Positions 24,769 through 32,057 of a stretch of DNA of 64,000 nt are shown in pieces. The DNA comes from Catellatospora vulcania (GTDB lineage Bacteria; Actinomycetota; Actinomycetes; Mycobacteriales; Micromonosporaceae). Below the pieces are notes generated by a model. It made no database searches, had not been told where the DNA came from, and saw nothing but the letters and a program-made list of their open reading frames with translations. The translations under genes were made by a program, and so were the position numbers. The stretch covers positions 124,001 to 188,000 of the forward strand of contig NZ_ML769302.1 in the NCBI RefSeq assembly GCF_009720385.1, in the 5' to 3' direction. Each line of letters opens with the position of its first letter. The first letter of the stretch is position 1.

Positions 24769-24841
24769 AGCCGCCTAACGGAATCGAACCGTTGACCTTG
24801 TTATTACGAGTAACACGCTCTACCGACTGAGCTAAGGCGGC
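24769..24841 (-). tRNA. tRNA-Thr (anticodon CGU)
   Basis: On the minus strand the 73 bases fold into a full cloverleaf: acceptor stem GCCGCCT/AGGCGGC, D-arm GCTC/GAGC, anticodon stem TGTTA/TAACA with loop CTCGTAA (anticodon CGT, reads ACG), variable loop AGGTC, and T-arm AACGG-TTCGATT-CCGTT. The discriminator base is T; CCA is not encoded. Confidence 0.95.
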
Positions 24842-24852
24842 AACGTCGCATC

Positions 24853-24883
24853 ACTATACGCGATCAGACAGCCCCCCGGCCAA
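24853..24883 (-). promoter_or_regulatory. Promoter of tRNA-Thr
   Basis: TATAGT (24858-24853) sits 11 bases before the tRNA 5' end, with TTGGCC (24883-24878) 19 bases further up. This is a good -10 and an acceptable -35 with slightly long spacing. Confidence 0.55.
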
Positions 24884-24906
24884 CGGGTAGGCGGTGGGTC
24901 ACATTT

Positions 24907-25200
24907 TCACGCGGCGACGGGCGTGAACTGCCCGAACTTGAGCCCGTCCTTCTCGCCGAACCGCTCGGCGTGGCTGACGATCACGCGCTGGACGGTGGCG
25001 GCCCGCTCGGCGTCCTCGGCCTCGATCCGGACCACGAGGGCATCGGCGGTGGCGGTCAGCTCGGCCCGGCCGGCCTCGAACCGGGCGCTGCCGTGCTCCT
25101 CGGCCAGCTCCACCTCGATCTTGTGGCTGAAGTGGGTCAGCACCTGCTTGAGGTAGCGGGCGGCGCGCGTGGTGGGGGCGTTCCCCTCAACGATCATCAT
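24907..25200 (-). CDS. DUF2218 domain-containing protein
   Basis: 97 residues covering the whole DUF2218 family: ARYLKQVLTHFSHKIEVE, the RAELTATADALVVRIEAEDA core and a C-terminal HAERFGEKDGLKFGQF. The family often accompanies iron or siderophore genes; its biochemical role is unknown. ATG 25200 has no ribosome site, but TAACCT ends 6 bases upstream, so a leaderless message is likely. An iron-box-like palindrome covers this -10, which suggests iron-dependent repression. Confidence 0.85.
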   Translation of the reverse strand: MMIVEGNAPTTRAARYLKQVLTHFSHKIEVELAEEHGSARFEAGRAELTATADALVVRIEAEDAERAATVQRVIVSHAERFGEKDGLKFGQFTPVAA

Positions 25201-25202
25201 AG

Positions 25203-25223
25203 AGTTAGGTTAACCTAACTTTC
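25203..25223. promoter_or_regulatory. Iron-box-like (IdeR/DtxR/DmdR) operator over the DUF2218 promoter
   Basis: 25203-25220 is a perfect 18-bp palindrome (AGTTAGGTT/AACCTAACT). Read from 25205, 15 of 19 bases agree with the IdeR/DtxR consensus TTAGGTTAGSCTAACCTAA. It contains the minus-strand -10 (TAACCT at 25212-25207) and ends 3 bases before the start codon, a layout for repression by metal-loaded regulator. Confidence 0.6.
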
Positions 25224-25333
25224 GCTGGTCGCCCACATGAGGACCACGGCAGGTGTCCGGTTGGCGGCAGCCGGTGCGGATTGCCCGATCGGGCCGGTGC
25301 GACCTGTTCCACTGCGGACTAGGCTGCGCTGCT

Positions 25334-27100
25334 GTGACCGTGATCCCTCCGCGCAGTCCCTCAGACCCGACGCCGGTGTCGGGCCGGACGCACCGTCCGA
25401 GCAAACTCGAGCCCGCGCAGCTCGGATTCACCCCCCAACCTCCGGTGGCCTGGCTGAGCCCGCTGCAGCTCGCCGCCACGGGCGTACGCGTCGCGTTCGC
25501 CGCACAGTTCGGCGCCTATCTGGACAAGCGCGAGCTGCAGAACGCCTTCCCCACCAAGGTCCACGACGAGCACGTCAACGACGAGGAGCTGTGGCTGGAC
25601 TACATCGCCGACCTCGGTGACGGGTTCAACGCCACCTATTCGATGGCCTACCTGCTGGCGCAGGAGGAGATCGAGGCGACCGGCGAGCGGCTGCCGCGCG
25701 GCCGGGTGCTGGTGCTCGGCGGCGACTCGGTGTACCCGACGGCCAGCGGCAAGGCGTACGAGGACCGGTTCGAAGGCCCCTTCCGCGCGGCGATGCCGCA
25801 AGTCCCGGCCGAGAACGGGCCGACGCTGTACGCGCTGCCCGGCAACCACGACTGGTACGACGGCCTGACCGCGTTCCTGCGCCTGTTCGCGCGGCGCGAC
25901 GGTTCGCGCATCGGCGGCTGGCGCACCAAGCAGACGCGGTCGTACTTCGCGCTGCAGCTGCCGCACCGCTGGTGGCTGCTGGCGCTGGACGCCCAGGGCG
26001 CGGCCTACATGGACGACCCGCAGCTGGAGTACTTCAAGGGCGTGGCCGCCAACATCGAGGAGGGCGACCGGATCATCCTGGTCACCCCGCAGCCGGCCTG
26101 GGTGCAGTCCGAGGAGCACCCGCTCTACTACGACACCATCGACTACTTCCTGCGTACGGTGATCGACCCGACCGGCGCGAGCGTGGCCCTGATGGTCAGC
26201 GGCGACCTGCACCACTACGCGCGGTACGCGCAGACCGACAGCGGCCAGCAGCTCATCACCTGCGGCGGCGGCGGGGCCTACATGGCGGCGACCAACCACC
26301 TGCCCGAGGCCATCACCGTGCCGCCCAAGCACTCGCAGATGCGCCGGCAGAGCACCGGTATGCCGTACAAGCTGCAGAAGACGTACCCGACGAAGCTGCG
26401 CTCGCGCTGGCTGGGCGGCGGCGTCTTCGCCCGGCTGCCGTGGCGCAACCCGGGCTTCGCCACGATGCTCGGCATCATGCACACGATGCTGATGCTGTCG
26501 CTGAACAACGCCGCGGGCCGCATCCTCACCGTGCCGATCTTCATGATGACCGCGCTGGTGATGTTCGCCTGCGTCTTCTTCTCGGTCGGCCTGACCGAGG
26601 CGGCGGCGAAGATAACCCCGGTGGTGCTGGGCGCCCTACACGGCTGCGCGCACATCGCGCTGGGCGTGGTGGGACTGACCCTGTGGCGGCTGCTGCCGTT
26701 CGACAACTACAAGCCCGCGGTGCAGGCGGCCCTGGCGGTGGTGATCTACCTGACCCCGGCCGGGGTCGCGGCGGCGCTACTGGTGTCGCTGTACCTGCTG
26801 ATCGCGGCCTCGTTCAAGGTGAACGTCAACGAGCTGTACGCCGGCCAGGGCATCGAGGACTTCAAGAGCTTCCTGCGGATGCGCTTCGCCCCCGACGGCA
26901 CGCTGAGCATCTACGTGGTCGGCGTCGACAAGATCTCGAAGAAGTGGGTGCCGCAGCCCGCCGGCGCGTGGTTCCGCCCGGCCACGGCGCTGAAGCCGCG
27001 CCTGGTCGATGAGGTCATCACCCTCGGCCCGGCCAAGCAGCACGCCGCCCCGCCCGCCGTGCTGCCCTCCGACGCGCCAGACCCGAGCCACACGGCTTAG
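25334..27100 (+). CDS. Membrane-anchored metallophosphoesterase
   Basis: About 588 residues. The N-terminal two thirds are a calcineurin-like phosphoesterase with LGGDSVYP (metal Asp), LPGNHDWYDG (GNHD block near 165) and GDLHHYARYA (distal His pair). The C-terminal third has about four membrane helices followed by a soluble tail (YAGQGIEDFKSFLRMRFAPD). The active site could face the cytoplasm, since no signal peptide is seen. Start GTG 25334 is supported by TAGGCT at 25320-25325, eight bases upstream (leaderless layout); GTG 25253 is an alternative. The substrate is unknown. Confidence 0.82.
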   Translation: MTVIPPRSPSDPTPVSGRTHRPSKLEPAQLGFTPQPPVAWLSPLQLAATGVRVAFAAQFGAYLDKRELQNAFPTKVHDEHVNDEELWLDYIADLGDGFNATYSMAYLLAQEEIEATGERLPRGRVLVLGGDSVYPTASGKAYEDRFEGPFRAAMPQVPAENGPTLYALPGNHDWYDGLTAFLRLFARRDGSRIGGWRTKQTRSYFALQLPHRWWLLALDAQGAAYMDDPQLEYFKGVAANIEEGDRIILVTPQPAWVQSEEHPLYYDTIDYFLRTVIDPTGASVALMVSGDLHHYARYAQTDSGQQLITCGGGGAYMAATNHLPEAITVPPKHSQMRRQSTGMPYKLQKTYPTKLRSRWLGGGVFARLPWRNPGFATMLGIMHTMLMLSLNNAAGRILTVPIFMMTALVMFACVFFSVGLTEAAAKITPVVLGALHGCAHIALGVVGLTLWRLLPFDNYKPAVQAALAVVIYLTPAGVAAALLVSLYLLIAASFKVNVNELYAGQGIEDFKSFLRMRFAPDGTLSIYVVGVDKISKKWVPQPAGAWFRPATALKPRLVDEVITLGPAKQHAAPPAVLPSDAPDPSHTA

Positions 27101-27161
27101 CGGTTCTCGTACGCCTCACGGCTCCCGCACCGACGCCTTCGGCAGACGGTGCGGGAGCCGT
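27098..27161. repeat. Hairpin repeat, copy 1 (matches the 3' end of ricT)
   Basis: Perfect 15-bp arms 27118-27132 and 27147-27161 around a loop containing GCCTTCGGC. The whole 64 bases, from the stop codon of the phosphoesterase gene on, align with 29435-29501 inside ricT with few mismatches and a small indel. It probably ends transcription of the phosphoesterase gene. Confidence 0.85.
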
Positions 27162-27177
27162 AGTGGTCATGGCCGCT

Positions 27178-27528
27178 TCACCCCACGGCGGCGGCGATGT
27201 GGACGAAGATGTCCGAGTCCGTCTCCCGCTGCCAATCCGGCAGCTGCTCCCAATCGGCGACGTATGCGGGCTTGGGGTCGGGGATGTGCCGGTAGATCTG
27301 GGCAATCCAGCACAGGGCCACGAAGCGGCCCTTCTGCTCGCGCGAGAGCTTGTCGGTGCCGCCCTGACGAATCAGGAGGGCCACCTGCTCGTAGACGGCA
27401 CCGGCGCTGGCACGTTCCCAGTCAGGGGTGTCGTCCCACGGCGCGATGTAGGACGGCTTGGGCTCACCGGGGAAGTGCTTGCGCACGCCAGCGATCCACG
27501 CCTCACGGAAGATCTCCCCACCGGTCAC
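27178..27528 (-). CDS. Hypothetical protein with internal duplication
   Basis: 116 residues. Two similar units are visible: KPSYIAPWDDTPDWERAS ... VYEQVALLI (about 24-54) and KPAYVADWEQLPDWQRET ... IFVHIAAAV (about 85-115), each with a KP-Y-A-W-PDW core followed by a hydrophobic helix. I do not recognise the family. GGGGG lies 4 nt before GTG 27528, which overlaps the stop of the upstream 56-codon frame (GTGA), so the two are coupled. It lies inside a repeat-bounded islet. Confidence 0.65.
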   Translation of the reverse strand: MTGGEIFREAWIAGVRKHFPGEPKPSYIAPWDDTPDWERASAGAVYEQVALLIRQGGTDKLSREQKGRFVALCWIAQIYRHIPDPKPAYVADWEQLPDWQRETDSDIFVHIAAAVG

Positions 27529-27695
27529 TGTGCCCCCAGCATCTCGGCTTGAACGTTCATCAGTTTTCGCGAGAGCAGACCGGAGCCGGTCTCCCGTGCG
27601 ATCTCCAGCGCTTGACCGGCGTAGCGGAGCGCGTACTCACGATCCTTGCGTATGACGCCGACCATGGCCAGGTCGGCGGGAGCCACGTCCAGCAT
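27525..27695 (-). pseudogene. Short ORF resembling the C-terminal end of an XRE/TPR regulator (probable remnant)
   Basis: A 56-codon frame from ATG 27695, too short for most gene callers. The product begins MLDVAPADLAMVGVIRKDRE and continues YALRYAGQALEIARETGSGL, which looks like the last TPR-like helices of actinobacterial XRE regulators that lack their HTH here. Upstream, the frame closes at a stop near 27732. GGGGAGG lies 5 nt before the ATG, so it may still be translated. It overlaps the next gene by 4 bases. Either a decayed regulator or a genuine small gene. Confidence 0.5.
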
Positions 27696-27867
27696 CCGCG
27701 CCTCCCCACCCCCTGAGTTCTGTCCAGCGGATCATGGCTCTGCGGGCGTCTCGGTGTGACGGCTCCGTGGCGGCTTCCGTGGTCACCACGGATGTGGGCG
27801 GGCGGCCCGGAAGGCGAAGCTGTGCTCAGACACAGCGAGCTACGACAGCCTCCCGAAGGAGCACGCC

Positions 27868-28470
27868 ATGACGTCCATCGACCACCTCATCCTCGAAGTC
27901 ACCGACCCGGCTGCCGCCGACTCGTTCTACACCGCAGCCTTCGGGCTGGGCGAACGCATCCGCGTGCGGGCCGCCGACGAACCGTCGGCCGGATTCCGCG
28001 GCTACGCGATCTCGCTGGTCGTGCCCCAGCCGTGCGACGTGGACAGCTTCTTCGGCACTGCCCTGGCCGCAGGAGCGACGACGCTCAAGCCGGCGAGCAA
28101 GAGCTTCTGGGGCTACGGCGGCACCATCCAGGACCCGTTCGGCACCATCTGGAAGCTCGCGTCGGCGGAGAAGAAGAACTCCGGCCCCGCCACGCGGCAG
28201 GTCAACGATGTCGTGCTGCTGCTCGGCGTCGACAACGTCAAGGCGACCAAGCAGTTCTACGCCGACCGCGGCCTGCCGGTGACCAAGAGCTTCGGCAGCA
28301 AGTACGTCGAGTTCGGCACCTCGACGATCAAGATGGCGCTCTACAGCCGCAAGTTCGCCGCCAAGGACTCCGGCGTGTCACCCGAGGGCTCCGGCTCGCA
28401 CCGCATCGCCGTCGGCGGCGACGCGGGAGGCTTCGTCGACCTCGACGGCTTCCGGTGGGAGGCCGTGTGA
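27868..28470 (+). CDS. VOC family (glyoxalase/bleomycin-resistance fold) protein
   Basis: 200 residues made of two beta-alpha-beta-beta-beta modules: MTSIDHLILEVTDPAAADSF ... DPFGTIWKLA, then VNDVVLLLGVDNVKATKQFY ... DLDGFRWEAV. Such proteins bind a metal and act in isomerisation, dioxygenation or sequestration; which one cannot be said. AAGGAG lies 6 nt before ATG 27868. It is followed by hairpin copy 2 and then the CPBP protease gene on the same strand. Confidence 0.87.
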   Translation: MTSIDHLILEVTDPAAADSFYTAAFGLGERIRVRAADEPSAGFRGYAISLVVPQPCDVDSFFGTALAAGATTLKPASKSFWGYGGTIQDPFGTIWKLASAEKKNSGPATRQVNDVVLLLGVDNVKATKQFYADRGLPVTKSFGSKYVEFGTSTIKMALYSRKFAAKDSGVSPEGSGSHRIAVGGDAGGFVDLDGFRWEAV

Positions 28471-28481
28471 CCGGCTGATAC

Positions 28482-28527
28482 ACGGCTCCCGCATCCGAAG
28501 CCTTCGTGCTGACGGTGCGGGGGCCGG
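28482..28527. repeat. Hairpin repeat, copy 2
   Basis: CGGCTCCCGCA (28483-28493) pairs with TGCGGGGGCCG (28516-28526) with one wobble position; the loop contains GCCTTCG, as in copies 1 and 3. It follows the VOC gene by 12 bases and can act as its terminator. Confidence 0.75.
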
Positions 28528-28532
28528 CCGGC

Positions 28533-28561
28533 TGTCAGGACTCGTGTCAGTGCCGTGTCAG
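28533..28561 (+). promoter_or_regulatory. Three direct TGTCAG repeats upstream of the CPBP protease gene
   Basis: TGTCAG occurs at 28533, 28545 and 28556, spaced 12 and 11 bases, about 35 bases before the ATG at 28596. Direct repeats one helical turn apart are typical of OmpR/PhoB-type response regulators and SARP activators, so this could be an activator site. Confidence 0.45.
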
Positions 28562-28595
28562 GCCGGTGGCAGCGGGCGGCGCGAGTCTTTGCGGC

Positions 28596-29408
28596 ATGGA
28601 GAACACGCTGACCCGCCCCGCCGCCATGACGACCGGCCGCCCGAACCGCCTGGTCGACCTCCTGCTCGCCGACCGCCACTCGCTCGGTCTGTCGATCGCG
28701 CTGCACCTGGTGCCTGGCGCTCTGATCGTCGCGGCCTACCTGTTCCTCGCCGAGCCGTTCGTCAAGGCGATCGACTACCCCGTCTTCCTCGCCTGGGCGA
28801 TCGCGCTGGTGATCGTGCTGGCACCGCTCATGTTCGGCCTGTTGTGGCTGGGGCGCGTCCGCACCGGCCGCTACACGCTGCGCAGCGTGGCGCACTACCG
28901 GGACAGGCCCATCGGGCGCGGGAAGATCATCGCCCTGATCGCCGGCCTCATCGTGTGGATGACGGTGGTGTCGCTCGCGCTCGTCCCGCTGGACAACTTC
29001 GTCTTCGACAACTTTTTCACCTGGATCCCGTTCGAGGGCGCAGGCGGCAGCGCCACCACCTACATCGACGGGTACTCGCACTCGCAGCTGGTCGTGACGA
29101 TGCTGATCTGCCTGCCGCTGACCGGTTTCACGCTCCCCCTGATCGAGGAGTACTACTTCCGCGGCTTCCTGCTGCCCCGCATCGCCCACCTGCGTAGGGG
29201 AGCGCCCGTGCTCAACACGGTCCTGTTCTCGGTCTACCACTTCTGGGCGCCGTGGACCGTCCTGTCGAAGGTCATCTTCCTGTTCCCGGCGGTCTGGCTC
29301 GTCTGGCGCAAGCACGACATCCGGATCTCGATCGGCATGCACCCCGGCACGTGCCTGCTCATGGCCACGATCGGCACCATCGCCATCATCCTGGGCGTCA
29401 CGCCGTAA
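28596..29408 (+). CDS. CPBP family intramembrane metalloprotease
   Basis: 270 residues and about seven membrane helices. The CAAX-protease/bacteriocin-processing (CPBP, Abi) motifs are present: EEYYFR (Glu184, Glu185, Arg189), FSVYHFW (Phe211, His215) and a third conserved His in GMHPGTCLL near the C-terminus. It cleaves within or near the membrane; in bacteria this class acts in peptide processing, self-immunity or stress signalling. ATG 28596 is chosen over the longer frame from 28506, whose extra residues are polar. No partner peptide gene is evident nearby. Confidence 0.87.
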   Translation: MENTLTRPAAMTTGRPNRLVDLLLADRHSLGLSIALHLVPGALIVAAYLFLAEPFVKAIDYPVFLAWAIALVIVLAPLMFGLLWLGRVRTGRYTLRSVAHYRDRPIGRGKIIALIAGLIVWMTVVSLALVPLDNFVFDNFFTWIPFEGAGGSATTYIDGYSHSQLVVTMLICLPLTGFTLPLIEEYYFRGFLLPRIAHLRRGAPVLNTVLFSVYHFWAPWTVLSKVIFLFPAVWLVWRKHDIRISIGMHPGTCLLMATIGTIAIILGVTP

Positions 29409-29424
29409 CACCTGCCCGACCGGC

Positions 29425-30279
29425 TCAGACGGCGTAGCGGTCCTCGTACGACTTGCGGCTCCCGCACACCGACGCCTTCGGGCACACGGTGCGGGAGCCG
29501 TCCGCTGCCAGGCGGATCACCACCGCGTCGCGGGGCACCGAGTGCCCGACCACGCGGCCGTCGCCCTCCGGCGTGCTGACCTGCTCGCCGATGGCCGGCG
29601 CGTTGCCGTGGAAGTCCTGGTACATGGGGTGTTCGTACTTGAGGCAGCACATGAGCCGCCCACACGCCCCCGAGATACGCATCGGGTTGAGCGGCAGGTC
29701 CTGCTCCTTGGCCATGCGGATGCTGACCGGCTCGAACTCGGTGAGGAACGTCGAGCAGCACAGGTCGCGGCCGCACGAGCCGATGCCGCCCTGCACCTTC
29801 GCCGAGTCGCGGGCCGACAGCTGGCGCAGCTCCACCCGGCAGCGCAGGGTCGCGCCCAGGTCGCGGACGAGCGAGCGGAAGTCGACCCGGTGCGGGGCGG
29901 TGAAGTAGACGGTGGTGCGCGGGCTCGGGCCGGGGTCGTCGCCGTCGGCGGGGCCGCCGGGCACGTGGTCCACCGCGATGACCTTCATCGGCAGCTGGTG
30001 CTCGCGGATGAGCCGGTTCGAGGCGACCCGGGCCTCGGCCTTGCGCTGGCGGATCAGCTCGTCGCGGCCCACGTCCTCGGGGCCGGCGATGCCGATGACC
30101 TTCGGGAAGCCGGACGTGTCGTCCTCGCTCCACTCGGCGGCCCACACGCAGTCGGCGACCTCGGGGCCGTCGTCGGTGGCGACCAGCACCTTGTCGCCGA
30201 CGCGCGGCCGGAACTCACCGGGGTCGAGGTAGTAAAGCTTCCCGTACCGGTTGAACGTGACCGCGCAGAGCATGCCCAT
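29425..30279 (-). CDS. ricT: PSP1-domain protein, RicT-like
   Basis: 284 residues. The PSP1 core spans about 60-150, and two cysteine clusters that bind an Fe-S cluster are seen: GSCGRDLCCSTFL and GRLMCCLKYEHPMY. In Firmicutes RicT joins RicA and RicF in an RNA-processing complex; actinobacteria keep only this gene, so the role here is open. The GTG at 30285 lies directly on the -10 box; ATG 30279 is 6 bases past TATCGT and fits a leaderless message. The last 15-20 residues (GSRTVCPKASVCGSR) are encoded by a hairpin repeat, which is unusual. Confidence 0.85.
   Translation of the reverse strand: MGMLCAVTFNRYGKLYYLDPGEFRPRVGDKVLVATDDGPEVADCVWAAEWSEDDTSGFPKVIGIAGPEDVGRDELIRQRKAEARVASNRLIREHQLPMKVIAVDHVPGGPADGDDPGPSPRTTVYFTAPHRVDFRSLVRDLGATLRCRVELRQLSARDSAKVQGGIGSCGRDLCCSTFLTEFEPVSIRMAKEQDLPLNPMRISGACGRLMCCLKYEHPMYQDFHGNAPAIGEQVSTPEGDGRVVGHSVPRDAVVIRLAADGSRTVCPKASVCGSRKSYEDRYAV
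29435..29501. repeat. Hairpin repeat, copy 3 (inside the 3' end of ricT)
   Basis: Perfect 12-bp arms 29456-29467 and 29489-29500, loop containing GCCTTCGG. It aligns with copy 1 (27098-27161) over its whole length including the flank TAGCGGTYCTCGTACG. It is read in frame as the C-terminus of RicT. Confidence 0.85.
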
Positions 30280-30285
30280 CGGCAC

Positions 30286-30291
30286 ACGATA
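30286..30291 (-). promoter_or_regulatory. -10 box (TATCGT) of ricT, leaderless layout
   Basis: TATCGT on the minus strand ends 6 bases before ATG 30279. No ribosome site lies between, and this spacing decides the start codon against GTG 30285. Confidence 0.5.
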
Positions 30292-30501
30292 GCCCGGTTT
30301 CGTGTATCCGCGGAGATCCGCGACCGCCGGGATCGGCGTGGAGGCGACTGGAGGAACAGATCTAGTTGCGTACCTTTTCGGTTGATTCGTCGTTAGCTCT
30401 TATGGATAGGTCTCCGGGTTTGCCGTAACCCTGCCCACAAGCCTTCGTTGGGCCACGACGTAGGTGCGCACCCCCGCGCACCCGTCCGCCCCGGAGGAAG
30501 C

Positions 30502-32049
30502 ATGCGCCGCCATCTCGCCGCAGCCAGCACGGTCGCCCTTGTCTCGCTCAGCTCACTGACGATCCTGTCCGCACCCGCCACGGCCGGGGTGTGCGACCGG
30601 CCCGCCGGATACGCCGCGCGCGCCGGGGCCGACCTGTTGAAGGTGGGCGTGCTGAACCTCGGGCCGCTCGGGCTGAAACTGCCCACGGTGGCCGACCTGA
30701 CGGTCGCCTCCGCCAACGCCGGCATGTCCGCGACCAGCCGGGTCACCAGCTCCGCCGCGGCCCGGTACGCCGACGCGAAGCTGCTCGGCCTCCAACTGCC
30801 CACCGGTCCCCTGGACGGGCGGGTCTACCAGCAGGCCCCGCCGACGAACGCCAACGGCGTGACGAACCGGGCGCTCTCGGTGGACCTCGGCCTGGTCAAG
30901 GCCGGCTCCGGTGACCTCACCGCGCACGCGCGCTGGGCCGACGGCATGGCCTGCGGCAAGACCGAAGCCCCTGCGGGCTGGGCCGACGCTGCCCTGGTCG
31001 ATGCGACGATCCTGCCCGGCGCACGGGGCGCACTGGTGAAGGCCACCCACAACGCCTCCGGCGAGGCGCGCACCGCCACGGTGAAGATGGACGACCGCAC
31101 CATCGCCTCCGGCGCGCAGGCCGAGATCGGCCTGACCGACCTGGAGCTGCTCGGTGGCGCGATCGACGTCGAGGTGCTGGAGCCGCCGAAGCTGACCGTG
31201 CTGGCCACCGGCCGCGCGGCCACCACGGTGGTCGACTACGACGCGCCGATCCTGAAGATCACCGGGCCCGGCATCGGCACCAAGACCCTCTCCGGCGTAC
31301 ACCGTGAGATCGAGTTCGCCGTCCCGGCCCCGTCGGCCGGCGGGCTGCTCGGCGCGCTGGACCTCGGCAGCGTGCAGCGGCGCGCCAAGGCCGAGGGCCT
31401 GCCCCTGCTGGGCGCGAACCCGCTCGGCGGGCTGCTCGACGGCCTGCCGCTGGGCAGCCTGACGCAGACCGTCAAGGGCCTCGGCGGCTCGGGCGGCGGC
31501 GGCACCGGCCTGCCCGCGCTGCCGGAGCTGGGCGGCCTGCCCGACCTGGGCGGCCTGCTGAGCGGCAGCGGCGGCAACCTCGCCGGGCTGTGCGAGCTCG
31601 CCGTCGTGAAGATCTCCATCGGCGAGCTGGAGAAGCGGGTCAGCGACCGCGGCGCGACCGCCCAGGCGGCGAGCATCCGCATCCAGGTGCTGGCGCTGAG
31701 CCGCCCGGACAGCAAGCCGGCCACCGTGCTCGACCTGGGCGTGGGCCTGCTGAAAGCATCCGCGACCGCCCCGGCGCGGACCGCGCCGAGCACCAGCCCG
31801 TCGGCGCGGCCGTCGGCCTCGCCCAGCACGGGCGGCCCCGGCAACGGCGGTGGCGGCGCATCCCCCTCGCCGGCTTCCGGCACCGACGACGATGACGACT
31901 GCAGCGGTCCCGGCTGCACCCTGCCGCGTACGGGCACGAGCATCGCCCTGATCGCAGGCACCGGCACCCTGCTGTTCGTGGCGGGCCGGTTCCTGCTCCT
32001 GCTGACCCGCCGCCGCAGCGCGGGCGGGCCGGAGGACCTGCTGGGCTGA
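30502..32049 (+). CDS. Secreted LPXTG-anchored surface protein (SCO1860-like)
   Basis: 515 residues. Signal peptide MRRHLAAASTVALVSLSSLT ... ATA|GVCDRP. A long beta-rich body follows with VYQQAPPTNANGVTNRALS, a Gly/Leu-rich part (LPALPELGGLPDLGGLL, about 325-360), a Ser/Pro/Gly spacer and a DDDDDC cluster. It ends LPRTG, a membrane helix and basic residues, so sortase attachment is likely. The layout recalls the SCO1860-type sortase-dependent surface proteins of Streptomyces; that match is from memory. GGAGGAAGC directly precedes ATG 30502. No sortase in the window. Confidence 0.78.
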   Translation: MRRHLAAASTVALVSLSSLTILSAPATAGVCDRPAGYAARAGADLLKVGVLNLGPLGLKLPTVADLTVASANAGMSATSRVTSSAAARYADAKLLGLQLPTGPLDGRVYQQAPPTNANGVTNRALSVDLGLVKAGSGDLTAHARWADGMACGKTEAPAGWADAALVDATILPGARGALVKATHNASGEARTATVKMDDRTIASGAQAEIGLTDLELLGGAIDVEVLEPPKLTVLATGRAATTVVDYDAPILKITGPGIGTKTLSGVHREIEFAVPAPSAGGLLGALDLGSVQRRAKAEGLPLLGANPLGGLLDGLPLGSLTQTVKGLGGSGGGGTGLPALPELGGLPDLGGLLSGSGGNLAGLCELAVVKISIGELEKRVSDRGATAQAASIRIQVLALSRPDSKPATVLDLGVGLLKASATAPARTAPSTSPSARPSASPSTGGPGNGGGGASPSPASGTDDDDDCSGPGCTLPRTGTSIALIAGTGTLLFVAGRFLLLLTRRRSAGGPEDLLG

Positions 32050-32057
32050 CGCCGTAT

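Noticed and set aside
24769-24841. tRNA-Thr as an integration site of a mobile element
   Set aside because: No integrase, no direct repeat of the tRNA 3' end and no islet composition on either side.
30292-30501. Riboswitch before the LPXTG-type protein gene
   Set aside because: The gap has an AT-richer patch and promoter-like words but no conserved aptamer fold that I can recognise; nothing else seen in it.
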